Below are positions 12,601 through 25,295 of a stretch of DNA of 64,000 bases, one piece after another. Below the pieces are notes generated by a model, which saw nothing but the letters and a program-made list of their open reading frames with translations, was not told the DNA's origin and made no database searches. This DNA is from Bactericera cockerelli. Taxonomy: Eukaryota > Arthropoda > Insecta > Hemiptera > Triozidae. Where the stretch lies: contig CM044963.1 in the NCBI GenBank assembly GCA_024516035.1, positions 23,253,676 to 23,317,675 of the forward strand. Reading direction: 5' to 3'. The position numbers and the translations under genes are program-made. Position 1 is the first letter of the stretch. Every line of letters starts with the position of its first letter.

Positions 12601-14561
12601 CTGGCACCACAAGCTAGTAGATCAATAATTCTAACCCTCATTTGTTGTTGTCAATTTAAAACTCCGTGTGTGATACTATTGACACATTGGTGGGTTTTAA
12701 CAATTTTATTATTGTTGGACTAAATTTTAATTTGTTAATAGAGGTTGAGATGAGTAAATTGGATAGGTCACGATAGTTGTATTTTGTATGTATTGTGGTT
12801 TAGCTACGATATTACATAGACAGATTTAAGAAGAAGAATAAATGAAGCTTCTCAGGTTTAATTAGACCCTGATCAAATAAAACTTTAGACACTCCAGCAA
12901 ACATCCCACGTGTCATATTAAAAACATGATCAAACTAATAATCATATCCTTCCAATTCTTCATCACCCCATTACTGAACAATCAAACAACAGCTTTCGTC
13001 CAAGTGTTCTTCTCAGCTGTTTCCATCAGCTATGAAAAGCCAGGAGACACATTGGCAGCTGCTCTGTTTCAACCGTTACGCGAGAGTCTCGAAAACCGAA
13101 TGCCAGATGTATGGTGATGCAAACGATAAAGTGATTGTTTCAGGAAATTTTTGATACGAATGGGTAAATAAATTTGATTGTTTCACAAAATTTTGATCTG
13201 ATAAGTCAAATGATTGACTGATAGATTGTATGATTGACGAATGATTTTTACTGGAAAATTAGATTCAACTGATAAAACGATTGACTTAGGACTATTATTG
13301 CAGTAAACTGAAGGACTTTTTAGATCAATTTGTTGAGTGAATGTTCAACGAGGGAGCTTTATTGTTGGGCATTCGATTGCCAGATTTTCGGTCGAGGGTA
13401 TTTTTTTTTTTTTTTTTTTTTCTTTCTTACAAGTAAAATTTCAAGTATGTAGTTAGGTCACAACAAAGACGATATTTGGTCTGAATTCTCGACAACTGAC
13501 AGAAAAAATGAATTCCAGTTAGGGCTACGGAGAGCAAAGACTATGGAGAGCACTCGAAAGCTGTCGATCTTGCACAGCTAAGAAATTGACGGTAGTGGTA
13601 GATAACATATTTCTTTGTTATTTTAATACAAAAGTAATACTATTTTAATTAATGACAAAACTAATTACAAATCGAGAACAACAAGACCCCTCCAGTCAAT
13701 GAACTGCAGTTGTTAAATCGATCTTATAATTAAGCTCAAGCAGCATTGTAATTGTCGAGACTTCTTGAACTATAAAATTGTTGATAGCCGTCATTTTTAT
13801 TTTTTATGACAAGTATAGCTTACCCAGGAATTTTTCGAGTTCAATAAATTCAGAAAAATGGAATAATAATAAATTTATTTTTCTTTTACTTCTCGCTATT
13901 TCTATGTTAGATACTTGTGTACCTACTTACACAAGTAATCGTGTCCTGTAGAATTTACTTGTTATTACCTGTATTTTACATACTTCGTTTGGTCAAGTTC
14001 TCAAATGAACCCAATTTATCTTCCAGTTGTGTTCTTGATAACTTCTTTTTCATGAATAAATAAAATATCTCTCTATTTTAAATTCCAAAAATCGATCTCC
14101 ATCAAGTTAATTTTCCTAAAAATTTAACTGAAAAAAGCATCAGGACATATCACCAACTGCTATCGTCGAACGCCAGCTGTTCCGAAACCCAATGACCAGT
14201 AAAACGCGATCACCAATAAGGGATGAGAAAATCAAAAAACCAATGCTCATTTCAAATGCAAACAGTTTGCAAACACACAAAACAAAACAATAATGAGCCC
14301 TGAGAAAAATAACTTATTGAGAAAAAATGAACGTTAAAAGCTTTTTTCCCACCCTAGCGCAAGAGAAAAACAATGAACATGGTCCCAGTAGTCAACCCTG
14401 GAGAGAGCAACTTTTCGCGATACATCCCATCGGAAAAACCAGATGCAAAATCTGTCCAGATGTGTTCGAAATGCACCTTGTCAGATGCGTCCTAGTTTCC
14501 CACATGTCTGCTGCAGCTTGAAAACTATTTGATTGGGAAAATTAGAATAGGATAGAGAAAA
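9692..14561. other. 4.9 kb without a supported gene
   Basis: AT-rich, with a poly(T) tract near 13399-13421 and a short inverted repeat at 11626-11672. Open frames at 9901-10110 (minus), 12926-13117 and 14327-14521 are short and unrecognised. This lies upstream of emc on its strand and could hold distal regulatory DNA, but nothing in it shows that. Confidence 0.4.
11626..11672. repeat. 11-bp perfect inverted repeat, hairpin
   Basis: ACTACCCCACA at 11626-11636 pairs exactly with TGTGGGGTAGT at 11662-11672 across a 25-nt spacer. It is GC-rich in AT-rich surroundings. It could be the ends of a tiny foldback remnant or a transcribed hairpin. Confidence 0.5.
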
Positions 14562-15944
14562 TCAAAAGCCTGTTAAAGGTCGAGAAGGGTGGGGATAACC
14601 CATTTAAAGTACGCGATTCCCACACCGGCGCTGTTTAGACAATGTATTTATGCAAGGGGGTATTTATTTACAGCTGATCTTGAAGGGGTTCCGGTTTGTG
14701 TCCCCCTGATTTTTTTCTCAAAGGTCGTTGTTACACCTTTTCCGAGGGTTTTTTCACATGCTGTCTCTGTAGACAGTCGCGGACCTTCATGAATTTCCAG
14801 TTGTGCATCTGTCTCTTTAGTGTCCCATACCTTGTTTCAGCGTGCCACCTTTGCTTTTTCTCACAAGGATGCAGGAAGCATCCAGGTGTTTTGTTTATTC
14901 AATTATTCAGGGAGGACTGACAATTATCGGTTGCATTTTTGTGTCTGGGTTCAGATTTTTTCACGAGGCCCCACGGGCCGTTCTGATTCGAGGGGCAGGG
15001 TTTCTACAGTCATAATAGGGGCGCTTGTCTGCATTGTGTACAAAGTTGTTAAAGGATCTCGAAAAAACGATGAAATAATGCCTCATTATAGCATAACTGT
15101 CCTGCACAACTGATTTGAAATTCTCAGCAGTAATTTTCCATCTGCTCTTTTTAAACCTCTAATATCACGGTTTAGTCATAGTGAAAATACTCATTTGCTT
15201 TTTCTTTTTTCCAAGATGAAATATTTAAAAAGTACACTATAATCGATAGAAGTGACAGAACCGGCACCGGATTGGGCATCAGACAATGTACATGACTGTC
15301 CAAAGATTTTTTAATGATACCTAGATTTTTTCATAAAAAATCTTAAAAGAATAGACTGTAACCTCAAAACTTCTATGTTTCAATATATATCCTATCATAT
15401 TGAGACACCTGACGAACTCACCTGTCAAGACAAAATCTTAGTAGCTTCAAATGAAACATAGTCCACATTCAACCAACTACAAATTCCAGCAGGTATCTCA
15501 AAGAAACACATAACACCAATCCCAAACCAAAAAGAATTTGGAAAGGGTTTAATAAAAGAAGATAGATCACCTAATTTTATTTATCATGTACCTGTTTGTT
15601 TGTAAATCACCTTATTTTCAAACCTTCTAAACTCTAAACAAATCGAGTTGATTGTCGGTACCACTCTGTGATGATCGCATTGAACAAACATCTTCTATTC
15701 CAAGGTGAGCCACTCCCAGTGAAATATGAAGCCAGGAAAACATCAACAGGTATAATCAGTGCCTATTATATTACTTAGCTGGGGATTTTTGTAGAGGTGA
15801 TCAATTAATCAGTCTGCAGGTATGCTAAAGAAAGTAATAAATTAGAATGCCATGTCATTTCAATAAAAAATATTTAAAAATCATGTTACATAATTCAAAT
15901 TAAAAGACTTGATAATTATAAAAGCTTTTAAGAATTCTCAGAAT

Positions 15945-16060
15945 CTTGCATGTTGACTACACCACTTTCTCATGAAACACTAAAGTTAAGTCAGGGTAGA
16001 CCTGGTAAGTAAATGGATTGGTGACGGTCTGATTCATATTATTCATGCAACCTTTGCTGG
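15945..16060 (+). repeat. 5S rRNA-like SINE segment
   Basis: Contains catgttgactacacca, cactaaagttaagtcagg and aaatggattggtgacggtctg. In that order and spacing these match the 5S rRNA internal control region (CACCGAAGTTAAGCAACG, then TTGGATGGGTGACCG). It is heavily mutated, so a 5S-derived repeat and not a 5S gene. A copy lies 3780 bp downstream. Confidence 0.6.
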
Positions 16061-16145
16061 CCACACTGAGAAAGAACTTTTTTAATATTCCAACTAGGAC
16101 ACCAGCCGGGGCGAAAACGCCACGTTCATAAACATTCCATCAGCG

Positions 16146-16210
16146 ACCGTAGCGAAGCATTGGCACTTAGAGTGTACTTTGGCACATGGCCACTCGTGGG
16201 TTCGACCCAT
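16146..16210 (+). repeat. tRNA-like segment
   Basis: gtgggttcgaccca is a good B box with paired T stem, and cgtagcgaagcattgg is a possible A box upstream. The anticodon arm is not convincing. A copy lies at 19926-19990. Confidence 0.4.
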
Positions 16211-17876
16211 CTTATAAATGTATACCACATTACAAATCTACTATTAATAAAATAGAACCCTTCAATGACAGCATTAGTAATTTGTCGTTATTAAAAAGAC
16301 GTGTACTAATCCCACGTTATTACTCCACTTTAAAAGCTGCAGCTACTAAAGCATATTGACCCTTCTGCCCTCTTACCCCTGAACTCAATAATTTAGTATT
16401 CTCTCTAGTTTCCTATTTTGATAATCACTTGACTGGTAGTTCTGCAAACTGTAGACCTCGCTCAGAATTCCTGGTTTCTTTTGATATTCCAAAATGATAT
16501 TTTTTTACTTGACCCAGCCAGGGTCTCCAGGGATCCAAATCATCCCAAAAACCCATCACCATTTTTTGGTCTCACTCTTGAGTCTTGACAGTACTTGACA
16601 ATCAATACATCTAGTGCCCGTCTCGAATGGCCTGAATATAGAAAAAACAATATTTTCTATACCTTCTAGGTAATAGAAAGTAAAAACGTAGGTATACCAA
16701 AAACACATTTTACAAAGTGTCATTTTTTAAAGAATTTCGCTTTTCGAAGAAAGAGTGTTCAACGAAACAATGGATTTTTTCTCGTCAATGTTTGCTTTTT
16801 AGTTATTTAAATTTAAGTGTCTCCCTCTCATTTCTTAATATAGGAACCTATACTCCCCTTTTCTATATTTAACTCTCTTATTAAAATTCTATTTTAGAGC
16901 CCCCCTCCTCTAATATAAGTGGTTCTATATTTCTTTTAACCCCCCCTAGGAATAGTTTGTCTTACCGTCTGTTATTGGTAACAATATGTATCCTATGTGG
17001 GGCAATGTAGGTCCAGGGATGTACACATAAAATATTAATACTGAGGTCTCTGGGAGTTGTTAATTTCAGAGAAATGTTTTTCTTTTTTTTTGGTTTAAAC
17101 GTCGTTTTTTAACTGCATGGTCAAATACATACATACACGTACGACGAGATGTTTTACACTCCATTCGCAAGAAACTCGAAAATCTGCTATCCACATTAAC
17201 CTCACCAGGCTTTGAGGTTTTTTGGTCCTAGCACGAATTAATAGACTAATATTAAATAAAATATCTCCTTTATGAAATGTTTGTTATCTTCTTTTTCTTC
17301 TTCTTTTTTTGTGAATTACTTCTGTCACGTCACAACCAACTATCTCCAGGTTACAAGTCCGCCGACTTATCGATCAAGCTACTTTCGCGTTTATTCTATC
17401 AAAAGAAAACTATTTATCAAATATTTAAAAACACTTCAAAAAAATATTCATAAAAAATAAATAGAACAAAAATAATTATGAGCAAAGATTTTCCAGAACT
17501 GATAAGACCAGCATGTTTAGCTGACAGCATGTTTTGTCCTCAATCATGTTCATTTGATCAAATTGAGAAAATTGGTCATTTAATAATGCTGACAAGTGGT
17601 TAATAATTCCTGTTAAGTATTGTGCTAATTAATGCGAAAAATCGATTTATTCAATGGTATGAGTGTTATTGGAAGATTGTGTGTTTTTTTCAATACATGG
17701 CGAATATATAATATATTAACAATGTAGAATTATGGACAATTCGGGATTTCAGGCAGCCCTAAATTAATGCACGGCAATACCTCATTGTGTAGGGTAGGGA
17801 AAAATATAAATAGGGCCATGTTTTTCAAGATGACTGTTTTTCACAGTATTTTCTATTTCTTATCCATGGAACTCCG

Positions 17877-17948
17877 ATCTCAGTAACTTGATCGAAAAGG
17901 CGGCGAACTTGTAATCCGGAGGTCGGTGGTTCAAAACCCAAGTTAAGC
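17877..17948 (+). repeat. tRNA-Thr(TGT)-like SINE head
   Basis: CTCAGTAACTTGATCG (A box), cgaactTGTaatccgg (Thr-type anticodon arm) and ggtcggtggttcaaaaccc (B box). The downstream body cgattgtgattaacacaaa also appears near 28690, so a SINE body follows the head. Confidence 0.6.
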
Positions 17949-18217
17949 ATACATTTAGAAATGTCGAGTTCGAGTAGATGTGTTATCACGATTGTGATTA
18001 ACACAAAAAATATGATAACTTATCCATGGAACAGTAACTACTGTAAATGCTAGTCTGTGTTCTAGCTTGCCCATCCCGTGTACTTTCTATACCTTCTGAT
18101 TGGTAGAGAACTGTGAAGTGACACAATACTTCCCATTTAGGTGCTGGAGCAACTCGAGTGCACCGGAAGGTATCCCTTACAAACAACTGTAACCAAAATT
18201 TGAATAGAATTTTCTTG

Positions 18218-18290
18218 TCGGCTCTGAGATTGAACCTCGGAGCTTCCGCATGGCAAGAGAGTAGCTTACCACTGAGCTAATCGTGTGCTC
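18218..18290 (-). repeat. tRNA-Gly(GCC)-like SINE head
   Basis: On the minus strand it reads GATTAGCTCAGTGGTAAGC, then cttGCCatgcggaagc, then gaggttcaatctcagagcc. Same family as at 3373. The T stem is nearly intact. Confidence 0.6.
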
Positions 18291-19724
18291 ATATTGGTAT
18301 ATTTTTTTCCAGAGCGACCTTAGCACTCTAAGCAAGGCTGGTCAAAAGCCTGTTAAAGGTCGAGAAGGGTGGGGATAACCCATTTAAAGTACGCGATTCC
18401 CACACCGGCGCTGTTTAGACAATGTATTTATGCAAGGGGGTATTTATTTACAGCTGATCTTGAAGGGGTTCCGGTTTGTGTCCCCCTGATTTTTTTCTCA
18501 AAGGTCGTTGTTACACCTTTTCCGAGGGTTTTTTCACATGCTGTCTCTGTAGACAGTCGCGGACCTTCATGAATTTCCAGTTGTGCATCTGTCTCTTTAG
18601 TGTCCCATACCTTGTTTCAGCGTGCCACCTTTGCTTTTTCTCACAAGGATGCAGGAAGCATCCAGGTGTTTTGTTTATTCAATTATTCAGGGAGGACTGA
18701 CAATTATCGGTTGCATTTTTGTGTCTGGGTTCAGATTTTTTCACGAGGCCCCACGGGCCGTTCTGATTCGAGGGGCAGGGTTTCTACAGTCATAATAGGG
18801 GCGCTTGTCTGCATTGTGTACAAAGTTGTTAAAGGATCTCGAAAAAACGATGAAATAATGCCTCATTATAGCATAACTGTCCTGCACAACTGATTTGAAA
18901 TTCTCAGCAGTAATTTTCCATCTGCTCTTTTTAAACCTCTAATATCACGGTTTAGTCATAGTGAAAATACTCATTTGCTTTTTCTTTTTTCCAAGATGAA
19001 ATATTTAAAAAGTACACTATAATCGATAGAAGTGACAGAACCGGCACCGGATTGGGCATCAGACAATGTACATGACTGTCCAAAGATTTTTTAATGATAC
19101 CTAGATTTTTTCATAAAAAATCTTAAAAGAATAGACTGTAACCTCAAAACTTCTATGTTTCAATATATATCCTATCATATTGAGACACCTGACGAACTCA
19201 CCTGTCAAGACAAAATCTTAGTAGCTTCAAATGAAACATAGTCCACATTCAACCAACTACAAATTCCAGCAGGTATCTCAAAGAAACACATAACACCAAT
19301 CCCAAACCAAAAAGAATTTGGAAAGGGTTTAATAAAAGAAGATAGATCACCTAATTTTATTTATCATGTACCTGTTTGTTTGTAAATCACCTTATTTTCA
19401 AACCTTCTAAACTCTAAACAAATCGAGTTGATTGTCGGTACCACTCTGTGATGATCGCATTGAACAAACATCTTCTATTCCAAGGTGAGCCACTCCCAGT
19501 GAAATATGAAGCCAGGAAAACATCAACAGGTATAATCAGTGCCTATTATATTACTTAGCTGGGGATTTTTGTAGAGGTGATCAATTAATCAGTCTGCAGG
19601 TATGCTAAAGAAAGTAATAAATTAGAATGCCATGTCATTTCAATAAAAAATATTTAAAAATCATGTTACATAATTCAAATTAAAAGACTTGATAATTATA
19701 AAAGCTTTTAAGAATTCTCAGAAT

Positions 19725-19840
19725 CTTGCATGTTGACTACACCACTTTCTCATGAAACACTAAAGTTAAGTCAGGGTAGACCTGGTAAGTAAATGGATTG
19801 GTGACGGTCTGATTCATATTATTCATGCAACCTTTGCTGG
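19725..19840 (+). repeat. 5S rRNA-like SINE segment (copy in duplication)
   Basis: Identical to 15945-16060. Confidence 0.6.
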
Positions 19841-19925
19841 CCACACTGAGAAAGAACTTTTTTAATATTCCAACTAGGACACCAGCCGGGGCGAAAACGC
19901 CACGTTCATAAACATTCCATCAGCG

Positions 19926-19990
19926 ACCGTAGCGAAGCATTGGCACTTAGAGTGTACTTTGGCACATGGCCACTCGTGGGTTCGACCCAT
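19926..19990 (+). repeat. tRNA-like segment (copy in duplication)
   Basis: Identical to 16146-16210, with the gtgggttcgaccca B box. Confidence 0.4.
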
Positions 19991-21710
19991 CTTATAAATG
20001 TATACCACATTACAAATCTACTATTAATAAAATAGAACCCTTCAATGACAGCATTAGTAATTTGTCGTTATTAAAAAGACGTGTACTAATCCCACGTTAT
20101 TACTCCACTTTAAAAGCTGCAGCTACTAAAGCATATTGACCCTTCTGCCCTCTTACCCCTGAACTCAATAATTTAGTATTCTCTCTAGTTTCCTATTTTG
20201 ATAATCACTTGACTGGTAGTTCTGCAAACTGTAGACCTCGCTCAGAATTCCTGGTTTCTTTTGATATTCCAAAATGATATTTTTTTACTTGACCCAGCCA
20301 GGGTCTCCAGGGATCCAAATCATCCCAAAAACCCATCACCATTTTTTGGTCTCACTCTTGAGTCTTGACAGTACTTGACAATCAATACATCTAGTGCCCG
20401 TCTCGAATGGCCTGAATATAGAAAAACAATATTTTCTATACCTTCTAGGTAATAGAAAGTAAAAACGTAGGTATACCAAAAACACATTTTACAAAGTGTC
20501 ATTTTTTAAAGAATTTCGCTTTTCGAAGAAAGAGTGTTCAACGAAACAATGGATTTTTTCTCGTCAATGTTTGCTTTTTAGTTATTTAAATTTAAGTGTC
20601 TCCCTCTCATTTCTTAATATAGGAACCTATACTCCCCTTTTCTATATTTAACTCTCTTATTAAAATTCTATTTTAGAGCCCCCCTCCTCTAATATAAGTG
20701 GTTCTATATTTCTTTTAACCCCCCCTAGGAATAGTTTGTCTTACCGTCTGTTATTGGTAACAATATGTATCCTATGTGGGGCAATGTAGGTCCAGGGATG
20801 TACACATAAAATATTAATACTGAGGTCTCTGGGAGTTGTTAATTTCAGAGAAATGTTTTTCTTTTTTTTTGGTTTAAACGTCGTTTTTTAACTGCATGGT
20901 CAAATACATACATACACGTACGACGAGATGTTTTACACTCCATTCGCAAGAAACTCGAAAATCTGCTATCCACATTAACCTCACCAGGCTTTGAGGTTTT
21001 TTGGTCCTAGCACGAATTAATAGACTAATATTAAATAAAATATCTCCTTTATGAAATGTTTGTTATCTTCTTTTTCTTCTTCTTTTTTTGTGAATTACTT
21101 CTGTCACGTCACAACCAACTATCTCCAGGTTACAAGTCCGCCGACTTATCGATCAAGCTACTTTCGCGTTTATTCTATCAAAAGAAAACTATTTATCAAA
21201 TATTTAAAAACACTTCAAAAAAATATTCATAAAAAATAAATAGAACAAAAATAATTATGAGCAAAGATTTTCCAGAACTGATAAGACCAGCATGTTTAGC
21301 TGACAGCATGTTTTGTCCTCAATCATGTTCATTTTCTTGATCATAAATTGAGGAAAATTGAGTCATTAACTTAATGCTGACAAAGTGGGTCTAATAATTC
21401 CCTGCTGTTAAGTATTGTGGGCCTAATTTACCATCTGGCGAAAAAATCGATTTATTCAATGGTATGAGTTTATTGGAAGATTGTGTGTTTTTCTTCAATA
21501 CATGGCACGTTGTGTTTTTCGACACTATATTATAATTTATGACATATCCACGACCTAAGAATTCAGTGAAGACGAATTCGGGATTTCAGGCCTAAATTAA
21601 TGCACGGCAATACCTCATTGTGTAGGGTAGGGAAAAATATAAATAGGGCCATGTTTTTCAAGATGACTGTTTTTCACAGTATTTTCTATTTCTTATCCAT
21701 GGAACTCCGA

Positions 21711-21781
21711 TCTCAGTAACTTGATCGAAAAGGCGGCGAACTTGTAATCCGGAGGTCGGTGGTTCAAAACCCAAGTTAAGC
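21711..21781 (+). repeat. tRNA-Thr-like SINE head (copy in duplication)
   Basis: Same sequence as 17877-17948. Confidence 0.6.
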
Positions 21782-22050
21782 ATACATTTAGAAATGTCGA
21801 GTTCGAGTAGATGTGTTATCACGATTGTGATTAACACAAAAAATATGATAACTTATCCATGGAACAGTAACTACTGTAAATGCTAGTCTGTGTTCTAGCT
21901 TGCCCATCCCGTGTACTTTCTATACCTTCTGATTGGTAGAGAACTGTGAAGTGACACAATACTTCCCATTTAGGTGCTGGAGCAACTCGAGTGCACCGGA
22001 AGGTATCCCTTACAAACAACTGTAACCAAAATTTGAATAGAATTTTCTTG

Positions 22051-22123
22051 TCGGCTCTGAGATTGAACCTCGGAGCTTCCGCATGGCAAGAGAGTAGCTT
22101 ACCACTGAGCTAATCGTGTGCTC
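22051..22123 (-). repeat. tRNA-Gly-like SINE head (copy in duplication)
   Basis: Same sequence as 18218-18290. Confidence 0.6.
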
Positions 22124-22209
22124 ATATTGGTATATTTTTTTCCAGAGCGACCTTAGCACTCTAAGCAAGGCTGGTGACAACTGGTGGTGACAAAGGCTGG
22201 TGACATATA

Positions 22210-23861
22210 CAGGGTGTCCCACCAAACTTGGACACCTCAAATTACTCGGCCCCTGAAAGAGTTTTTGAAAAATAAGAAAATCTAGGGTACATGTGCTAAT
22301 TATGCGGTTTCAGTTATGATATTTTTTTATACAGGGTGGTTCAAAAGTTAGAAATTGAGGTGTCAACTTTCGATTTTTAAATGGATCGACCTGAAATTTA
22401 TTTGATAATTTTACTTCTAAATGATTCTTGAGTACTTTGTGAAACAAAAATATTACATACAGGGTGGTTTTTTTTCGACCAATTTTTTTTCTAAATCTTG
22501 AATAACTCAAGTTCGGTTAATTTTTTCGATAACAAGAATAGAATGTGTTTGTGTAATGAATACACGGACTTTCAATTGGCATCAAAAAAATTTATACAGG
22601 GTGGTTCACAAGTGAAATAATGACTTGATTTTTTTTAAAACCGAGTTTTTTTTAATTTTTTATTTAGGATTAATAATTCTCGTCTAATTTTACACATTTT
22701 TCGTTAGTCATATCGAAAAACAAAACTAAAGTGTTGTACAGGGTGAGACATAATTTTTTTGTAACACCCTGTATATGGGCAGTCAAAGAGACGCAAAATT
22801 AAATATAAAGACTAAATATGCAAGAAAAACTTTGATTGTTAATTTAACTAAAAAGTTATAGTGTTTTAACTAATATTGTCGCATGGACCACCCTGTAGAT
22901 ATTTTCTTAAACCATCATATGGGTAGTCGAAACTGTCTAAAATTCAACAAGGAGTCCAAATCTGAAAGAAAAAAAATGAATTCAAAAAGCCATGCTCAAT
23001 TTTGTGTCTACACCTACCTACTTTTTATTTCAAGTTTTAAAATCATTCAGTGTGGACACCAAATTGAAAATGGCTTCAAATTCGTATTTTTTTCTTGTTT
23101 TTCTCACATGATTTGAAGTGTTTGTTAAATTTTATACAACTTAGAGTACCTACATGATAGTTTAAGAAAATATCTACAGGGTGGTCCATGCGACAATATT
23201 AGTTAAAAAACCATAACTTTTTAGTTTAATTAAAAATCAAAGTTTTTCTTGTATATTTAGTCTTTATATTTAATTTTGCGTCTCTTTGACTGCCCATATA
23301 CAGGGTGTTACAAAAAAATCATGTCTCACCCTGTACAACACTTTAGTTTTGTTTTTCGATATGACTAACGAAAAATGTGTAAAATTAGACGAGAATTATT
23401 AATCCTAAATAAAAAATTAAAAAAACTCGGTTTTAAAAAAAATCAAGTCATCATTTCACTTGTGAACCACCCTGTATAAATTTTTTTGATGCCAATTGAA
23501 AGTCCGTGTATTCATTACACAAACACATTCTATTCTTGTTATCGAAAAAATTAACCGAACTTGAGTTATTCAAGATTTAGAAAAAAAATTGGTCGAAAAA
23601 AAACCACCCTGTATGTAATATTTTTGTTTAAAAAAGTACTCAAGAATCATTTAGAAGTAAAATTATCAAATAAAATTCAGGTCGATCCATTTAAAAATCG
23701 AAAGTTGACACCTCAATTTCTGACTTTTGAACCACCCTGTATAAAAAAAATTCATAACTGAAACCGCATAATTAGCACATGTACCCTAGATTTTCTTATT
23801 TTTCAAAAACTCTTTCAGGGGCCGAGTAATTTGAGGTGTCCAAGTTTGGTGGGACACCCTG
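22210..23861. mobile_element. foldback element: 1.65 kb near-perfect palindrome
   Basis: Runs from CAGGGTGTCCCACC to GGTGGGACACCCTG with TA on each side. The two arms (about 22210-22920 and 23151-23861, roughly 710 bp each) are almost exact reverse complements; the unique centre is about 230 bp. Each arm contains further CAGGGTG modules in the same orientation at 22332, 22460, 22597 and 22739, spaced 122-142 bp, then inverted ones at 22765 and 22888. There is no transposase; ORFs on either strand are reflections of the arms. The termini and TA target match the CAGGGTGG transposons elsewhere in the window, so it is probably mobilised by a Tc1/IS630-type transposase. Confidence 0.85.
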
Positions 23862-23863
23862 TA

Positions 23864-24366
23864 TGAGAGTGAAATAGAAAGTACCCGCACTGCCATTCCA
23901 GTCAACGTGACCCTGTTATACCTACATAAAATATTGGATACTAAAAAATTACTGGCATAGTAAATATGTAATAACAGTAATCATCTCCCGGTAACACTAA
24001 ACCAGGACTTAAATGGAAAGTAGGTATTGTGTCACTTCTTGCCCGTCAGAGGAAAGCCAAAAGACTTGTTTAGATGGTAGTTGAGGCTATAGTGGCCTGG
24101 TAAAAGCCAGAAAAGATTTGTAATTCTCTTTGCTCAGACAGAACACTTCTTTTGCTCTTTTGGGCGGATAAGTTATGAAAATTGTCGTCTTCCTGTGGCC
24201 GGGACTCATCTGGGAAGTTCTTCAGAAATACTCACACTTCTAATGGCTTCAGGGCGTATGCAGAGCTTTGAGAAGCAGTTAGGTTTTCGAATGGCACCTC
24301 TCCACTATCCGCTGTACAAAAGAGTGTAGTTGAGGTTGTTGGCATCTTCTGCCTCTTCTGCTCCGT
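23864..24366. other. no supported gene
   Basis: About 500 bp between the foldback element and a SINE, with no recognised content. Confidence 0.45.
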
Positions 24367-24379
24367 TAGCTTTTCACCC

Positions 24380-24741
24380 AGCCAGCCTCCGTGGCGTAAT
24401 GGTTGTGACTACTGCCCGTAGTCCAGAGATCCCGAGTCCGATCCCCGGTCGGAGCAGACTTTTCGAAGAAAATTCTGTTCCCTCCGAACACGTGAGGCTG
24501 GCATTTCCGGCCCTACCCAGGCTGGGTGAGGTTCATGTGGGTAGCTGGTACGATTCCCAGCGAATGGAGGGTAACACCCCCGTCCAGATCAGGACGTTAA
24601 AACCAAATAGAATCGTTGGCGTTAGGAAGGGCATCTAGCCATAAAAGAACATGCTCCACCCTATCAACCTCAACTATGAGGTTGAACAATGCCGACCCCA
24701 AAAGCAACATAAGCTAATATGGGATAAAGGCAAGGGAGATA
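24380..24741 (+). mobile_element. complete tRNA-headed SINE with 13-bp target duplication
   Basis: Flanked by exact copies of TAGCTTTTCACCC (24367-24379 and 24742-24754). The tRNA-like head (24384-24456) has A box GTGGCGTAATGG and B box GAGTCCGATCCCC. The body holds the blocks cctacccaggctgggtgag, cgaatggagggtaacaccc and ggacgttaaaacc; the 3' end has ggcgttaggaagggcatc and a cgaccccaaaag block. The body blocks recur after a 5S-like head at 26998 and in a truncated copy at 54365. The 3' block resembles tails shared by SINEs and RTE-type LINEs in insects (recalled, not checked). Confidence 0.8.
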
Positions 24742-24949
24742 TAGCTTTTCACCCTAATGCTCTGGAGTGGTTTCTTCTGAACGAGGCTTATTTTTGGTGC
24801 TTCTTTACTGAGAAGTGGCTTTTACCCGGTTTCTTGTGAATTAAGGCATTGTTTGAACAGCCATTTGAACCGCTTCACAGCATCTTCTAAGAGTTTCATA
24901 AAGATCTCTTAGTTTTGAATTTTTTCAACAGCTTCTGAGAGATGTTCCT

Positions 24950-24990
24950 GTTAGTCGCCTTTTACGACAGGGGAGCACTCCGTGGTCTTA
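24950..24990 (+). repeat. GTCGCCTTTTACGACAGG repeat motif
   Basis: tagtcgccttttacgacagg followed by a near-palindromic ggagcactccgtgg. The reverse complement of a variant (gtcgccttctacgacaggcg) occurs at 55018-55058, in the 3' region of the basic-protein gene. I remember similar motifs as widespread in arthropod transcripts but cannot name the element. Confidence 0.4.
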
Positions 24991-25295
24991 TTCTTAGCCG
25001 AGAGCCACACGGACATTCCATTTTCAGTTACAGCCGTTTTCTGAACTTCACAGACACTGTATATTTTATGTATAGATTGTATAGGTTAGGAATAAAATGC
25101 AATAATTTTTATACCATAAACCATAATTCTCAATAGCATTAAATCAATAATTGGAAACAGGACCTTAAATAAATAAATGTATTAACAAACACTATAATAA
25201 GTGCCAACGTAAGCAATTATTAACAGGGCCGACGTTTGAGGGAAGAATTCTAAAAAATAATCGAAAATATTAGAATATGTCAACTACATATACGC

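Larger units (their letters stand above)
14562..18341 (+). repeat. 3.8 kb tandem duplication, copy 1
   Basis: 3780 bp starting tcaaaagcctgttaaaggtc and ending gcaaggctgg. It repeats immediately downstream with only a 1-bp homopolymer difference (near 16646) apart from one divergent patch at about 17550-17770. It contains a 5S-like segment, three tRNA-like heads, and unrecognised open frames (14589-15113, 17272-17460) that are identical in both copies. No gene could be identified. Near identity means the duplication is very recent, or an assembly product. Confidence 0.9.
18342..22174 (+). repeat. 3.8 kb tandem duplication, copy 2
   Basis: 3833 bp, adjoining copy 1 without a spacer. It is 53 bp longer because of insertions in one patch at about 21330-21600 (for example cattttcttgatcata where copy 1 has catttgatca). 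Outside that patch I find one base of difference. It contains the same 5S-like (19725-19840) and tRNA-like segments. Confidence 0.9.

Noticed and set aside
14589..15113. Three overlapping ORFs conserved in both 3.8 kb repeats
   Set aside because: Conservation is explained by near identity of the whole duplicate; no recognisable domain, and the frames overlap one another.
22310..23761. Repeated 66-codon ORF (MSYSRFRKKIGRKK...) on both strands
   Set aside because: The two frames are mirror images produced by the palindrome arms; they begin and end at CAGGGTG modules and have no coding signature.
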